From: Paracoccaceae bacterium | GTDB taxonomy: Bacteria > Pseudomonadota > Alphaproteobacteria > Rhodobacterales > Rhodobacteraceae | Length of the DNA: 59,283 nt | Reading direction: 5' to 3' | Assembly: GCA_020441385.1 (NCBI GenBank) | Contig: JAGRMG010000150.1 | Coordinates: 1-59,283 of the forward strand | Shown: positions 24,729-34,044 of the stretch, one piece after another | How the letters are laid out: each line of letters opens with the position of its first letter | How positions within the stretch are numbered: position 1 is the stretch's first letter | The notes under the pieces: generated by a model | Databases searched by the model: none | What the model was told of the DNA's origin: nothing | The model's input: only the letters and a program-made list of their open reading frames with translations | Made by a program: the position numbers and the translations under genes

Positions 24729-25607
24729 TCAGGCCGCGATGAAGTCCCCGGCCCGATAGCCCTGAAGATACAAGAGCGCGCTCAGGTCGCCATGATTGAT
24801 CCGCACATCGCATTGCGCCGCGACGGCCGGTTTTGCATGCAGCGCCACGCCGGTTCCGGCCCGGTGCAGCATGCCCAGATCGTTGGCGCCGTCGCCGACC
24901 GCGATCACGTCGGCCTCGGCAATGCCCAGCCGCGCCGTGATCTGTTCCAGCGCCTCGACCTTGGCGGCCCGGCCCAGGATCGGGCGCTGCACGTCGCCGG
25001 CAAGAACGCCGCCTTGAACAAGCAGAATATTGGCCCGGTTCTCGTCAAAGCCCAGCAGGTCGGCCACCCGCGCGGTGAAGGCGGTGAACCCGCCCGAGAC
25101 AAGCGCGGCATGCGCGCCGTTGGCCCGCATCGTCGCCACCAGTTCGCGCCCCCCCGGCATCAGCGTGATCCGTTCGGCGAGAACCCGGTCGATCACGGCT
25201 GCATCCAGCCCCTTGAGCAGGCCGACCCGTTCGATCAGCGCGGCCTCGAAGTCCAGCTCGCCGTTCATCGCCCGGGCGGTGATCTCGCGCACCCGCTCGC
25301 CGAAGCCGGCGGCATCGGCCAGTTCGTCGATGCATTCCTGCCGGATCATGGTGCTGTCCATGTCGGCCAGAAGCATTTTCTTGCGCCGTCCGGCCCGGGG
25401 CTGCACCACCAGATCGACCCCCAGACCTTGCAGATCCTCCCAGACCTCCCACAGATTTCCGGGCCGCGAAGGCAGCGGCATTTCCGCCGCGATTCCCGGT
25501 GCCAGCACTGTGGCCGGCCCGCCGCCCCAGGCGTTGCGCAGGTTTTCGATCAGCCCCGGGTCCAGGGAGGCTTTGGCCGGATCGGTCAGCAGGGTGGCAA
25601 TGAACAT
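24729..25607 (-). CDS. serB: Phosphoserine phosphatase
   Basis: A 292-residue HAD phosphatase for the last step of serine synthesis. Motif I is LLADMDSTMI with nucleophile Asp82 and acid/base Asp84; then QECIDELADAAGF, ALVSGGFTAFT (motif II), LGRAAKVEAL (motif III lysine) and VIAVGDGANDLGML (motif IV). Residues 1-75 form the N-terminal extension seen in proteobacterial SerB. The start at 25607 begins the family N-terminus MFIATLLTDP; the frame is open further upstream without similarity. It is probably monocistronic. Confidence 0.94.
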   Translation of the reverse strand: MFIATLLTDPAKASLDPGLIENLRNAWGGGPATVLAPGIAAEMPLPSRPGNLWEVWEDLQGLGVDLVVQPRAGRRKKMLLADMDSTMIRQECIDELADAAGFGERVREITARAMNGELDFEAALIERVGLLKGLDAAVIDRVLAERITLMPGGRELVATMRANGAHAALVSGGFTAFTARVADLLGFDENRANILLVQGGVLAGDVQRPILGRAAKVEALEQITARLGIAEADVIAVGDGANDLGMLHRAGTGVALHAKPAVAAQCDVRINHGDLSALLYLQGYRAGDFIAA

Positions 25608-25762
25608 GGGGCGATTTTCCGGCAGGCGGCGGCGATGCCGCGTTGTTGTGTCAGGCGGCGATCTAACGCCATTTGCCGCCGCGCGAAACCCCCGGGCCAC
25701 CCATGGCCGCAGCCGCAGGACAGCCCCCGCGGCCCGGGGCCGCATGTGCGCCCACGGGGGCG

Positions 25763-26392
25763 TTACAGCGCCGCGCTGGGCCGCGCCCTGATGGCATCGT
25801 ACCAGGTGCGCGTGGCGGTGTTTTCCTCGGGGATGCGGCGGCGCACGACGCGGGCGAATTCGATCATCACGAACGCGGTGATATCGGGCAGGGTGAAGCT
25901 GTCGCAGGCCAGATACCGGCTTTGGCGCAGGCGGTCTTCCATCAGGTCGAAGAACAGCCCGATGCGGGTCTGCGCGCGTTCGGCCAGTTCCGGTATCTGG
26001 TCGAAATCCACCGGCCCGGTGATGGCGCGGCCCTTCATGCGCGGGTTGGAATTGCGCAGCGCCTCGGCGATGGGGTTGCCGCCCTGCTGTTCGACGATGG
26101 CGTTCCACATCAGAACCAGCGCGCGGTCCTCGGGCGTGGTTCCCATCAGGGGCGGGTCGGGAAACATCTCTTCCAGATAGGCGGCGATGGCGATGTTCTC
26201 GGTCAGGACGGTGCCGGCGTCCGTCACCAGGACGGGCACGGTGGCGCGCGGGTTGACCCGCAGGAAATCGGGCCCCAGTTGCTCGCCCGCGGCGATGGAA
26301 ATCTCGCGGGTCTCGATGCTCAGCCCTTTCTCGGCGATGAACAGGCGCGCGCGGCGCGGGCTGGGCGCGGTGGAGCAGTCATAGAAGATCAT
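25763..26392 (-). CDS. Glutathione S-transferase family protein
   Basis: A 209-residue GST. The N-terminal thioredoxin-like domain (1-80) has MIFYDCSTAPSPRRARLFIAEKGL, the cis-Pro segment NPRATVPVLV and the glutathione-binding TENIAIAAYLEE. The all-helical C-terminal domain ends RTWYDAIRARPSAAL. The N-terminal SxxPxxRR pattern points to a theta/beta-like class. The ATG at 26392 has AAAGGA upstream, inside a 14 bp palindrome. The substrate is unknown; it is probably detoxification or redox related. Confidence 0.92.
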   Translation of the reverse strand: MIFYDCSTAPSPRRARLFIAEKGLSIETREISIAAGEQLGPDFLRVNPRATVPVLVTDAGTVLTENIAIAAYLEEMFPDPPLMGTTPEDRALVLMWNAIVEQQGGNPIAEALRNSNPRMKGRAITGPVDFDQIPELAERAQTRIGLFFDLMEDRLRQSRYLACDSFTLPDITAFVMIEFARVVRRRIPEENTATRTWYDAIRARPSAAL

Positions 26393-26399
26393 TGGCGGT

Positions 26400-26413
26400 C
26401 CTTTCGCGAAAGG
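26400..26413. repeat. 14 bp perfect palindrome at the GST ribosome-binding site
   Basis: CCTTTCG followed by CGAAAGG, eight bases upstream of the GST start. It contains the GST Shine-Dalgarno (AAAGGA on the minus strand). Its centre TTTCGCGAAA is identical to that of the 22 bp palindrome before acpS. Confidence 0.6.
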
Positions 26414-26472
26414 GTGCGAGCGACGATAGGGCCAGCGGCCTGCCGTGTGCAACCGTTCGGAAAGGCGTGCCC

Positions 26473-26991
26473 CTAGCGCCGGTAGACGAAACAGCGCCCC
26501 GCGACGGCGCCCTTCGGCAGCGGCAATTCTTCCAGCGCCTCGAAATACATCCGGTCCGAAGACACCATCAGCCCGCCGGGCGCCAGCATCGGTTCGACCA
26601 GCGGCGATATCGAGCGCGCGAACGCATCGTTCTTTTTCAGGTTGTGCCCGCCCAGATCGGCATGGATCAGGCTGGCGGTCGGGCCGAACCGCTCCAGCGC
26701 CCGGGGCAGGGTTTCGTTCACGTCGCCCAGCAGGGTATGCGCCTCGTCCGGGGTCGACTCCGGGTGCGCGGCGATGGCGCGTTCAAAGACGAAGATCTCG
26801 CGCCCCGCGACGCGCTCGCGCAGGTGGTGGAAGGTGCGACCGTTGCCAAGGCCCAGTTCGAGGATCGGGCCGGGCAGGCGCGCGGTTTGGGCAATGGCGA
26901 AATCCAGGCAGGCGCGCTGCGACACCATGCGGTCGATGAACACGTCGAGTCGGCTCAAGTCGAAGAACTCCTGTCGCGCCGCAGGGGCCAT
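26473..26991 (-). CDS. Class I SAM-dependent methyltransferase-like protein
   Basis: A 172-residue protein with a Rossmann methyltransferase core: motif I GPILELGLGNGRTFHHL (about residues 36-52), the acidic FVFERAI segment, ASLIHADLGGH (motif II/III region) and GGLMVSSDRMYF. The start at 26991 has GAGGGG upstream; a longer open frame reaches 27117 but lacks similarity. The short length and missing C-terminal substrate cap suggest a minimal enzyme. The target is unknown. It is divergent from the Yej-type importer operon. Confidence 0.85.
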   Translation of the reverse strand: MAPAARQEFFDLSRLDVFIDRMVSQRACLDFAIAQTARLPGPILELGLGNGRTFHHLRERVAGREIFVFERAIAAHPESTPDEAHTLLGDVNETLPRALERFGPTASLIHADLGGHNLKKNDAFARSISPLVEPMLAPGGLMVSSDRMYFEALEELPLPKGAVAGRCFVYRR

Positions 26992-27204
26992 GTTCCGCCC
27001 CTCTTGCCAGAAGCCGGGCGGAATGTGTAGGCCGGATCGCCTCGCCGGGCCGGACGCAAGGCACGGTTGCGCCGGGATTTCCCGCAAATAGGGGTTTGAC
27101 GGCAAGGGCTGGGCCAAGCGAAGGTGGGCCGGGCACGGACCGGCACAACGAGGGGGCTTTCAGGTTTCATGGCGCGCAACGAACGGACGGGTGGTGGCGT
27201 CTGA

Positions 27205-28977
27205 ATGTCCCCCTTGCTGACAGTGGAAGACCTGAGCATCGCGTTCGGTGACGGTGACGCTGTCGTGCGCGATGTCGGCTTTGCGGTGAATGCCGGCGAA
27301 ACCCTGGCTCTGGTCGGCGAAAGCGGGTCGGGCAAGACCGTCACCTGCCGCGCCGTGCTGCGTATTCTGCCACGCAGCGCGCGGTTCCTTTCGGGCCGGA
27401 TCACCCTGAACAGCAGCGAGGGCACCAAGGTTCTGAGCGAACTCCCAGAGCGCCGGATGCGCAAGGTTCGCGGCAACCTGGTGTCGATGATCTTTCAGGA
27501 ACCGATGCGCTCGCTTTCGCCGCTGCACCGGATCGGCAACCAGGTCGCCGAAGTGCTGTGGCTGCATCGCGGCGCCACCGAGAAACGGGCCAGGCGCGAG
27601 GTGCTGAACACGTTCGAGCGTGTCGGCTTTCCCGACCCCGAACGCACCTACCGGTCCTATCCGTTCGAGCTTTCGGGCGGTATGCGCCAGCGCGCGATGA
27701 TCGCGATGGCGATGGTGGCCAGGCCGGAGCTGCTGATCGCCGACGAGCCGAGCACGGCGCTCGATGTGACGACGCAGGCGCAGGTGCTGGGACTGATCAA
27801 GGATTTGCAGCGCGACACCGGCATGGCGATGATTCTCGTTACCCACGACCTGGGCGTGGTCGCCAACATGGCCGAACAGGTGGTGGTGATGCACAGGGGC
27901 AGAGTGATGGAATCCGGCCCGGCCGAGGCGGTGCTGCGCGCGCCCGCGCATCCCTATACGCGACAGTTGTTCGATGCCGCGCCGTCGATTCCGGCGGCCC
28001 CGGAACCGGCGCCGCCCTTGCCCGAGGATGACCTGATCCTGCAATTGCGGAACGTCGCCAAGACCTACGAGTTGCGCTCGGGCTCGCCCTGGAAACCCGA
28101 TGTGCTGATCCATGCCTGCCGTGGCGTCGATCTGGCGTTGCCGCGCGGCAAGACGCTGGCCATCGTCGGCGAAAGCGGTTCGGGCAAGACCACGGTGGCG
28201 CGCATCGCGCTGGGCGCCGAACCGCCGGACCCGGGCGGGGAGGTTCTGTTCCGCCCGCATCCGGGCAGCGAGCCGGTCGCCGTGCATCGCCTGTCGCGCG
28301 CCGCGCGCACCGCGTTTCAGCGCGAGGCGCAGATGGTGTTTCAGGATCCGTATTCGTCGCTCAGCCCGCGCATGCGCGTTCTTGATGCGATGACCGAGCC
28401 GCTGGAGATCCACGGTATCGGCAGCCGCGCCGAACGCCGGGACCGCGCCGCGGCGGCACTGAAGCAGGTCGGGCTGAACGCCGACATGCTGATGCGCTAT
28501 CCGCACGCGTTTTCCGGCGGCCAGCGCCAGCGCCTGTCGATCGCGCGCGCGATGATGCTGGAACCCTCGCTGATCGTGTGCGACGAACCGACCTCGGCGC
28601 TGGATGTCAGCGTGCAGGAACAGATCCTGTCGCTGCTGGAGGACATCCGCGACCGGATGAATCTCTCCTATCTGTTCATCAGCCACGACCTTGCGGTGGT
28701 CGCGCGTATCGCCGACGAGGTGGCGGTGATGCGCCAGGGGCTGGTGGTGGAACAGGCCACGCCCGACACCCTGTTTTACAACCCGAAACATCCCTATACG
28801 AAGGCGCTGATCGCGGCCCAGCCCTCACCGGACATCGACCGCCCGATCGACCTGAAACTCGTCGCCCGGGGCGCCGGATTGCCCGACACCTGGGACGAAG
28901 CCTTTCGTTTTACCGATACCGTGATACCTTCGCTTGCAGAGGTGGAACCCGGCCACAAGGTGCGTTGCCATGTTTGA
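27205..28977 (+). CDS. Dual-domain ABC transporter ATP-binding protein (YejF-like)
   Basis: A 590-residue fusion of two oligopeptide-type ATPase domains. The first has Walker A GESGSGKT at 38-45, signature FELSGGMRQRAM and DEPSTALDV. The second has GESGSGKTTVAR near residue 322, FSGGQRQRLSIARAM and DEPTSALDV. Each half ends with the oligo_HPY-type tail (HPYTRQLF, HPYTKALI). Such fusions serve Yej-type importers for peptides and microcin C. It is the first gene of a four-gene operon; its stop lies eight bases inside the receptor gene. Confidence 0.92.
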   Translation: MSPLLTVEDLSIAFGDGDAVVRDVGFAVNAGETLALVGESGSGKTVTCRAVLRILPRSARFLSGRITLNSSEGTKVLSELPERRMRKVRGNLVSMIFQEPMRSLSPLHRIGNQVAEVLWLHRGATEKRARREVLNTFERVGFPDPERTYRSYPFELSGGMRQRAMIAMAMVARPELLIADEPSTALDVTTQAQVLGLIKDLQRDTGMAMILVTHDLGVVANMAEQVVVMHRGRVMESGPAEAVLRAPAHPYTRQLFDAAPSIPAAPEPAPPLPEDDLILQLRNVAKTYELRSGSPWKPDVLIHACRGVDLALPRGKTLAIVGESGSGKTTVARIALGAEPPDPGGEVLFRPHPGSEPVAVHRLSRAARTAFQREAQMVFQDPYSSLSPRMRVLDAMTEPLEIHGIGSRAERRDRAAAALKQVGLNADMLMRYPHAFSGGQRQRLSIARAMMLEPSLIVCDEPTSALDVSVQEQILSLLEDIRDRMNLSYLFISHDLAVVARIADEVAVMRQGLVVEQATPDTLFYNPKHPYTKALIAAQPSPDIDRPIDLKLVARGAGLPDTWDEAFRFTDTVIPSLAEVEPGHKVRCHV

Positions 28978-30895
28978 AAGACCCCGTTTCCTTGCATCCC
29001 TGGCCTGTCTGGCCGCGCTGGTATCGCTTGTCGTCTCGGCGCCGGTTCCGGCCCGCGCGGCGCCTGAATTGCACGAAACCGCGTTCTGGCAGGCCGAGGT
29101 GGACAGCGGCGACCTGCCGCCGGTGGCCGAAAGGGTGCCATCCGAGCCGCTGATCGTCGATCTGGCGGCCAAGGGCCGCACGAACGGCAAACAGGGCGGA
29201 ACGCTGCGCACACTGATCACCCGGTCCAAGGACATCCGCCAGATGGTCGTATACGGCTATGCCCGGCTGGTCGGCTATGATGCCGACTACAACCTCGTGC
29301 CCGATATCCTGCGCGCCGTCGACAACCGGGACAACAAGGTCTTCACCCTGCATCTGCGGGCCGGGCACCGCTGGTCGGACGGCTCGCCCTTCACCTCCGA
29401 GGATTTCCGCTACTGGTGGGAGGATGTGGCCAACAACCCCAAGCTCAGCCCCTCGGGGCCGCCCGATTTCCTGATGGTCGAGGGCAAGCCGCCCGCCGTC
29501 ACCTTCCCCGATGCGCAGACCGTGGTGCTGGCCTGGGACTTTCCGAACCCCAACTTCCTGCAAACGCTGGCTCAGGCGCGACCGCCCTTCATCTATCGCC
29601 CGGCGCGCTTTCTCAAGCAGTTTCACGAGAAATACGCCGACCCCGCCGAACTGGCCGCCGCCGTGGATGACGCGCGGGTCACAGGCTGGGCGGCGCTGCA
29701 CAACAACCTCGACAACATGTACAAGTACGACAACCACGAATTGCCGACGCTGCAACCGTGGATAAATTCGACCTCGGGCAAGAAGATCCGCCACCTGTTC
29801 GTTCGCAATCCGTATTTTCACCGGATCACCACCGAGGGCGTGCAACTGCCCTATATCGATGTGGTCGAGATGGAGATCGTGGCGCCCGGCCTGGTTGCGG
29901 CCAAGTCCAATGCCGGGGAAAGCGACCTTCAGGGCCGCGGGCTGGATTTCCGCGACATCGCGATCCTGCGCAAGGGCGAGGCGGAGGGCGGCAACTACCA
30001 TACCCTGTTGTGGAGCACCGGCGTCGCCTCGCAGATCGCGATCTATCCCAACCTGAACTACCAGGATGACGGCTGGCGCGCGGTGCTACGCGACGTGCGG
30101 GTGCGGCGTGCCCTTTCGGTGGCGATCGACCGCGCTTCGATCAACCGGGCGCTTTATTTCGACCTGGCCAAGCCGGGCGCGATGGCGGTGCTGCCCCAAA
30201 GCCCGTTCTTCGACCAGGCGCAGCGCGATGCCTGGGCTGCCTACAACGTGGAAGAAGCCAACCGGATGCTGGATGCGGCCGGGCTGACCGGGCGGACCGG
30301 CGACGGCTATCGCACCCTTCCCGACGGCCGCAAGATGGAAATCGTGATCGAAACGGCGGGTGAGCGGCAGGAAGTCGAGAACGCGCTTCAGATCGTCACC
30401 GACAACTGGCGCGATATCGGCGTGCGGCTGGTGATGCGGCCGCTGGATCGCGACATCCTGCGCAACCGCGTCTATGCCGGTCAGACCATGGCGTCGGTCT
30501 GGTACGGCTGGGACAACGGCCTGCCGCAAACCTATACCTCGCCGGCCTATCTGGCACCGACCGATCAGGTATTCCTGGCCTGGCCGAAATGGGGCCAGTA
30601 CTACCAGACCGGCGGCGACGCCGGCGAGCCGCCTGACCTGCCCGAGGCGCAGCGCCTGATGGAACTTCTGCACGAATGGGAGCGGGCGGAAACCGACGAG
30701 CAGCGCGACGCGGCCTGGCGCGAGATGCTGCAAATCCACGCCGATCAGATCTATGCCATCGGCATCCTGGCCGAGGCCCCCCAGCCGATCGTCGTCAACA
30801 ACCGCCTGCGCAACGTTCCCGAACGCGGCATGTGGGCCTGGGATCCGGGTGCGCATTTCGGCATTCACCGCATGGACGAATTCTATTTCGACTAG
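28970..30895 (+). CDS. Oligopeptide-type ABC transporter receptor (SBP family 5, YejA-like)
   Basis: A 641-residue periplasmic receptor. The ATG at 28970 overlaps the ATPase gene by eight bases and gives a signal peptide at residues 1-30 ending PARAA. SBP_bac_5 features include VYGYARLVGYDADYNLVPDILRAV, TLHLRAGHRWSDGSPFTSEDFRYWWEDV and VRRALSVAIDRASIN. Its length and the pattern WSDGSPFTSEDF match large receptors for peptides or peptide antibiotics. The operon lacks a separate specificity clue. Confidence 0.92.
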   Translation: MFERPRFLASLACLAALVSLVVSAPVPARAAPELHETAFWQAEVDSGDLPPVAERVPSEPLIVDLAAKGRTNGKQGGTLRTLITRSKDIRQMVVYGYARLVGYDADYNLVPDILRAVDNRDNKVFTLHLRAGHRWSDGSPFTSEDFRYWWEDVANNPKLSPSGPPDFLMVEGKPPAVTFPDAQTVVLAWDFPNPNFLQTLAQARPPFIYRPARFLKQFHEKYADPAELAAAVDDARVTGWAALHNNLDNMYKYDNHELPTLQPWINSTSGKKIRHLFVRNPYFHRITTEGVQLPYIDVVEMEIVAPGLVAAKSNAGESDLQGRGLDFRDIAILRKGEAEGGNYHTLLWSTGVASQIAIYPNLNYQDDGWRAVLRDVRVRRALSVAIDRASINRALYFDLAKPGAMAVLPQSPFFDQAQRDAWAAYNVEEANRMLDAAGLTGRTGDGYRTLPDGRKMEIVIETAGERQEVENALQIVTDNWRDIGVRLVMRPLDRDILRNRVYAGQTMASVWYGWDNGLPQTYTSPAYLAPTDQVFLAWPKWGQYYQTGGDAGEPPDLPEAQRLMELLHEWERAETDEQRDAAWREMLQIHADQIYAIGILAEAPQPIVVNNRLRNVPERGMWAWDPGAHFGIHRMDEFYFD

Positions 30896-30910
30896 GGCGG
30901 GAAAAGGCTG

Positions 30911-31939
30911 ATGGATATCCTGCGCTATGCGCTCTACCGCTTCGGTACCATGCTGCTTACGCTGCTGGTGGTGTCGGTGCTGGTATTCGTCATCATCAAC
31001 CTGCCGCCGGGCGATTATCTGTCCAACCAGATCGCGGAGCTGCGGGCATCGGGGCAATCCGCCGGCGTCGCCAAGGCCGAGTTCCTGCGCCACGAATACG
31101 CGCTCGACCGGCCGTTGTGGCAGCAATACCTGATCTGGATGGGTTTCGTTCCCGGGCCGCACGGCTTTTCCGGGCTGATCCAGGGCAATTTCGGCTGGTC
31201 CTTCGAGTTCGACCAGCCCGTCGCCGAGATCGTCGGCGAGACCCTGTGGCTGACGGTGCTGGTCAACCTCGCGGCTGTCCTGTTCGTCTATCTGGTGGCG
31301 CTGCCGCTGGGGGTGCTGGCGGCGGCGCGATCCAAGACATGGGTCGACTATACCTCGGCTTTCGTCGGCTATCTGGGCCTGGCGACGCCCAACTTCCTGC
31401 TCGCGCTGATCATGTTCTACTACGGGCACAAGTATTTCGACATTCCCATCGGCGGGCTGATGGATCCGGTCTATGAAGGCAAGCCGATGACCTGGGACAA
31501 GGTGCAGTCGATCCTGATTCACCTGATCGTTCCGACCTTCGTGATCGGCACCTCGGGCGCGTCGGCGATGATGCAGCGGCTGCGGGCCAACATGCTTGAC
31601 GAGCTTGGCAAGCCCTATGTCGAAACCGCGATCGCCAAGGGCATGAAACCGTCGCGGATGCTGGCGAAATACCCGCTGCGGGTGGCGTTCAACCCCTTCG
31701 TCGCCGATATCGGCAACCTGCTGCCCAGCATGGTTTCGGGGTCGGTCCTGGTGTCCGTGGTGCTGGGCCTTCAGACCATCGGACCGACGCTGCTGACCGC
31801 GCTCAAGACGCAGGACCAGTTCCTGTCGGCCTTCGTGCTGATGTTTGTCGCGCTGCTCACGCTGATGGGCACGATGATTTCCGATGTGCTGCTGGTGCTG
31901 CTCGATCCGCGCATCCGCTATGAGGGGCGCGAGGCATGA
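30911..31939 (+). CDS. ABC transporter permease (YejB-like)
   Basis: A 342-residue inner-membrane permease of the OppB/DppB type. It has an N-terminal helix (FGTMLLTLLVVSVLVFVIINLPPGDYL), a periplasmic loop of about 70 residues, then five helices. The EAA-like loop is AKGMKPSRMLAKYPLRVAFNPFVADIGNLLP. Its stop overlaps the next permease gene by ATGA. Confidence 0.92.
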   Translation: MDILRYALYRFGTMLLTLLVVSVLVFVIINLPPGDYLSNQIAELRASGQSAGVAKAEFLRHEYALDRPLWQQYLIWMGFVPGPHGFSGLIQGNFGWSFEFDQPVAEIVGETLWLTVLVNLAAVLFVYLVALPLGVLAAARSKTWVDYTSAFVGYLGLATPNFLLALIMFYYGHKYFDIPIGGLMDPVYEGKPMTWDKVQSILIHLIVPTFVIGTSGASAMMQRLRANMLDELGKPYVETAIAKGMKPSRMLAKYPLRVAFNPFVADIGNLLPSMVSGSVLVSVVLGLQTIGPTLLTALKTQDQFLSAFVLMFVALLTLMGTMISDVLLVLLDPRIRYEGREA

Positions 31940-33090
31940 CGCGGCTTCCCGATGGCCGCTATGTCGACGACGCCCCCTATGACCCGGCCGCCAGCATCCA
32001 GTTGCTCGAGCGGCGCGACCTCGACGCGCCGGGATGGGTGCTGGTCTGGCGCAAGTTCCGCAAGCACAGGCTTGGCCTGGTTTCGGGCATCTTCCTGCTG
32101 GTTTCCTACCTGTTGCTGCCGTTTGCCGGTTTCATCGCCCCCTACACCCCGAACGAGAGGCATTCCGAACACCTGTACCATCCGCCGCAGGACATTCGCT
32201 GGGTTCATGAAGGTAGATGGATCGGCCCGTTCGTCTATCCGACCGTGTCCAAGGCCGATCTGGAAACCTTCCAGTGGAAGTTCGTGCCCGACACCAGCCG
32301 GCCGATGCCGCTGAGGTTCTTCTGTTCGGCCGGGCGGTACGATCTGGCCGGGCTGATCCCGACCGATCTGCATCTGTTCTGCGCCGCCGATGGCGCCACG
32401 GTGTTTCTGTGGGGATCCGACCGGCTGGGCCGCGATGTGTTCAGCCGCATTCTGTATGGCGCGCAGCTGTCGCTGACCGTGGGGCTGATCGGCATCGCGG
32501 TGTCGTTTGCGCTGGGCATCTTTCTGGGCAGCATCGCCGGTTATTTCGGCGGCGTGACCGACTGGATCATCAACCGGGTGATCGAGATATTGCGGTCGCT
32601 GCCGGAACTGCCGCTGTGGCTGGCGCTGTCGGCGGCGGTGCCGTCGAACTGGGGCCCGGTGGCGGTGTTCTTCATCATCTCCGTGATCCTAGGCATTCTC
32701 GACTGGCCGGGGCTGGCCCGTTCGGTGCGGGCGAAATTCCTGTCGCTGCGCGAAGAGGAATACGTGCGCGCCGCGGAAATGATGGGCGCGTCGTCGGGAA
32801 GGGTGATCCGCAAGCATCTGCTGCCCAACTTCATGTCGCATCTGATCGCCAGCGCCACCCTGTCGATCCCGGCTATGATCCTCGGCGAAACCGCGCTGTC
32901 CTTTCTCGGCCTCGGCCTGCGCGCCCCGGCGGTCAGCTGGGGGGTGATGCTGAACGATGCCCAGAACCTCGCCTCGATCGAGATCTACCCGTGGACGGCG
33001 ATCCCGATGCTGCCGATCATCATTGTCGTTCTGGCCTTCAACTTTCTCGGCGACGGGCTGCGGGATTCGCTGGACCCCTATGAAAACTGA
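31936..33090 (+). CDS. ABC transporter permease (YejE-like)
   Basis: A 384-residue OppC-type permease. After the first helix (LVSGIFLLVSYLLLPFAGFIAPY) there is a periplasmic insertion of about 90 residues before FLWGSDRLGRDVFSRILYGAQLSL; this long loop is typical of YejE rather than OppC. The EAA loop is AAEMMGASSGRVIRKHLLPNFMSHLI. It overlaps both neighbours, by four bases upstream and eleven downstream. Confidence 0.92.
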   Translation: MTRLPDGRYVDDAPYDPAASIQLLERRDLDAPGWVLVWRKFRKHRLGLVSGIFLLVSYLLLPFAGFIAPYTPNERHSEHLYHPPQDIRWVHEGRWIGPFVYPTVSKADLETFQWKFVPDTSRPMPLRFFCSAGRYDLAGLIPTDLHLFCAADGATVFLWGSDRLGRDVFSRILYGAQLSLTVGLIGIAVSFALGIFLGSIAGYFGGVTDWIINRVIEILRSLPELPLWLALSAAVPSNWGPVAVFFIISVILGILDWPGLARSVRAKFLSLREEEYVRAAEMMGASSGRVIRKHLLPNFMSHLIASATLSIPAMILGETALSFLGLGLRAPAVSWGVMLNDAQNLASIEIYPWTAIPMLPIIIVVLAFNFLGDGLRDSLDPYEN

Positions 33091-34015
33091 CCTGACACAA
33101 CCGCTTGAAGCGCCGGTCGCCGGGGACGACCGCGGCGCGGCCCGGGGCTTTGCCTTCGCGCTGACCGCCTATCTGATGTGGGGGGTCATGCCGCTTTACC
33201 TGAAGCTGCTGGCGCACGTTCCGCCGGTCGAGGTGATCGCGCACAGGGTGGTCTGGTCGGTGCCGGTGGCGGGGCTGGTGTTGCTCGTCATGCGGCGGGT
33301 CGGCGACATTCGCGCCTCTTTCGGATCGCCCAGGACGCTGGGCATGGCGGCGGTGACGGCGACGCTGATCTCGGTCAACTGGTGCGTCTATGTCTGGGCC
33401 ATCGCCAATGATCACGCGCTGGATGCCGCGCTGGGCTATTACATCAACCCGCTGTTCAGCATCGTGCTGGGTGCGGTTTTGCTGGGCGAACGCCTGGACC
33501 GGTTGCAGATTGCCGCCGTCGTGCTGGCGGCGGCGGCGGTTGCGGTGCTGACATGGGAGGCCGGACACCTGCCGGCGGTCGCGCTGGCGCTGACTGTCAG
33601 CTGGGGATTTTACGGCTATTTCAAGAAATCTCTGCCGATCGGCCCGAATCAGGGCTTCCTGCTCGAGGTGCTGCTGCTGAGCCCGCCGGCGCTTGCCTAT
33701 ATCGCCTGGCTGGCCGCGACCGGACAGGGAAAGTTCCTGGCCGGATCGCCGGGCGACGACTGGCTGCTGCTCGGCTGCGGGCTGATTACGGCGGTGCCGC
33801 TCCTGATCTTCGCCAACGGTGCCAAGCTGCTGCGTCTTTCGACCATCGGCATCATGCAGTATATCGCGCCGACGATGATCCTGCTGATTGCGATCTTTGC
33901 CTTCGACGAGACCTTCGCGGGCGCGGACATGATCGCGTTTCCGATGATCTGGGCGGCGCTTGTCCTCTATTCGGTCCCGATGCTGCGCCAGATGCGCCGG
34001 ACCGCGCGCCTCTGA
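33080..34015 (+). CDS. rarD: RarD-type EamA/DMT superfamily permease
   Basis: A 311-residue membrane protein with about ten hydrophobic helices and two EamA halves. RarD marks are GFAFALTAYLMWGVMPLYLKLL, VEVIAHRVVWSVP, NWCVYVWAIANDHALDAALGYYINPLFSIVLGAV and SWGFYGYFKK. The start at 33080 overlaps the YejE-like gene by 11 bases and removes an unrelated upstream extension. Historically linked to chloramphenicol sensitivity; in related proteins it may export amino acids or other metabolites. Co-transcription with the peptide importer is likely, but a joint role is unproven. Confidence 0.88.
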   Translation: MKTDLTQPLEAPVAGDDRGAARGFAFALTAYLMWGVMPLYLKLLAHVPPVEVIAHRVVWSVPVAGLVLLVMRRVGDIRASFGSPRTLGMAAVTATLISVNWCVYVWAIANDHALDAALGYYINPLFSIVLGAVLLGERLDRLQIAAVVLAAAAVAVLTWEAGHLPAVALALTVSWGFYGYFKKSLPIGPNQGFLLEVLLLSPPALAYIAWLAATGQGKFLAGSPGDDWLLLGCGLITAVPLLIFANGAKLLRLSTIGIMQYIAPTMILLIAIFAFDETFAGADMIAFPMIWAALVLYSVPMLRQMRRTARL

Positions 34016-34044
34016 GCGACGGGCGCGGGGCCGGCATGCGGGTG

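Noticed and set aside
26992-27117. Upstream extension of the methyltransferase frame to 27117
   Set aside because: The extra 42 residues lack similarity to the family, and the internal ATG at 26991 has a better ribosome-binding site and directly precedes the conserved core.
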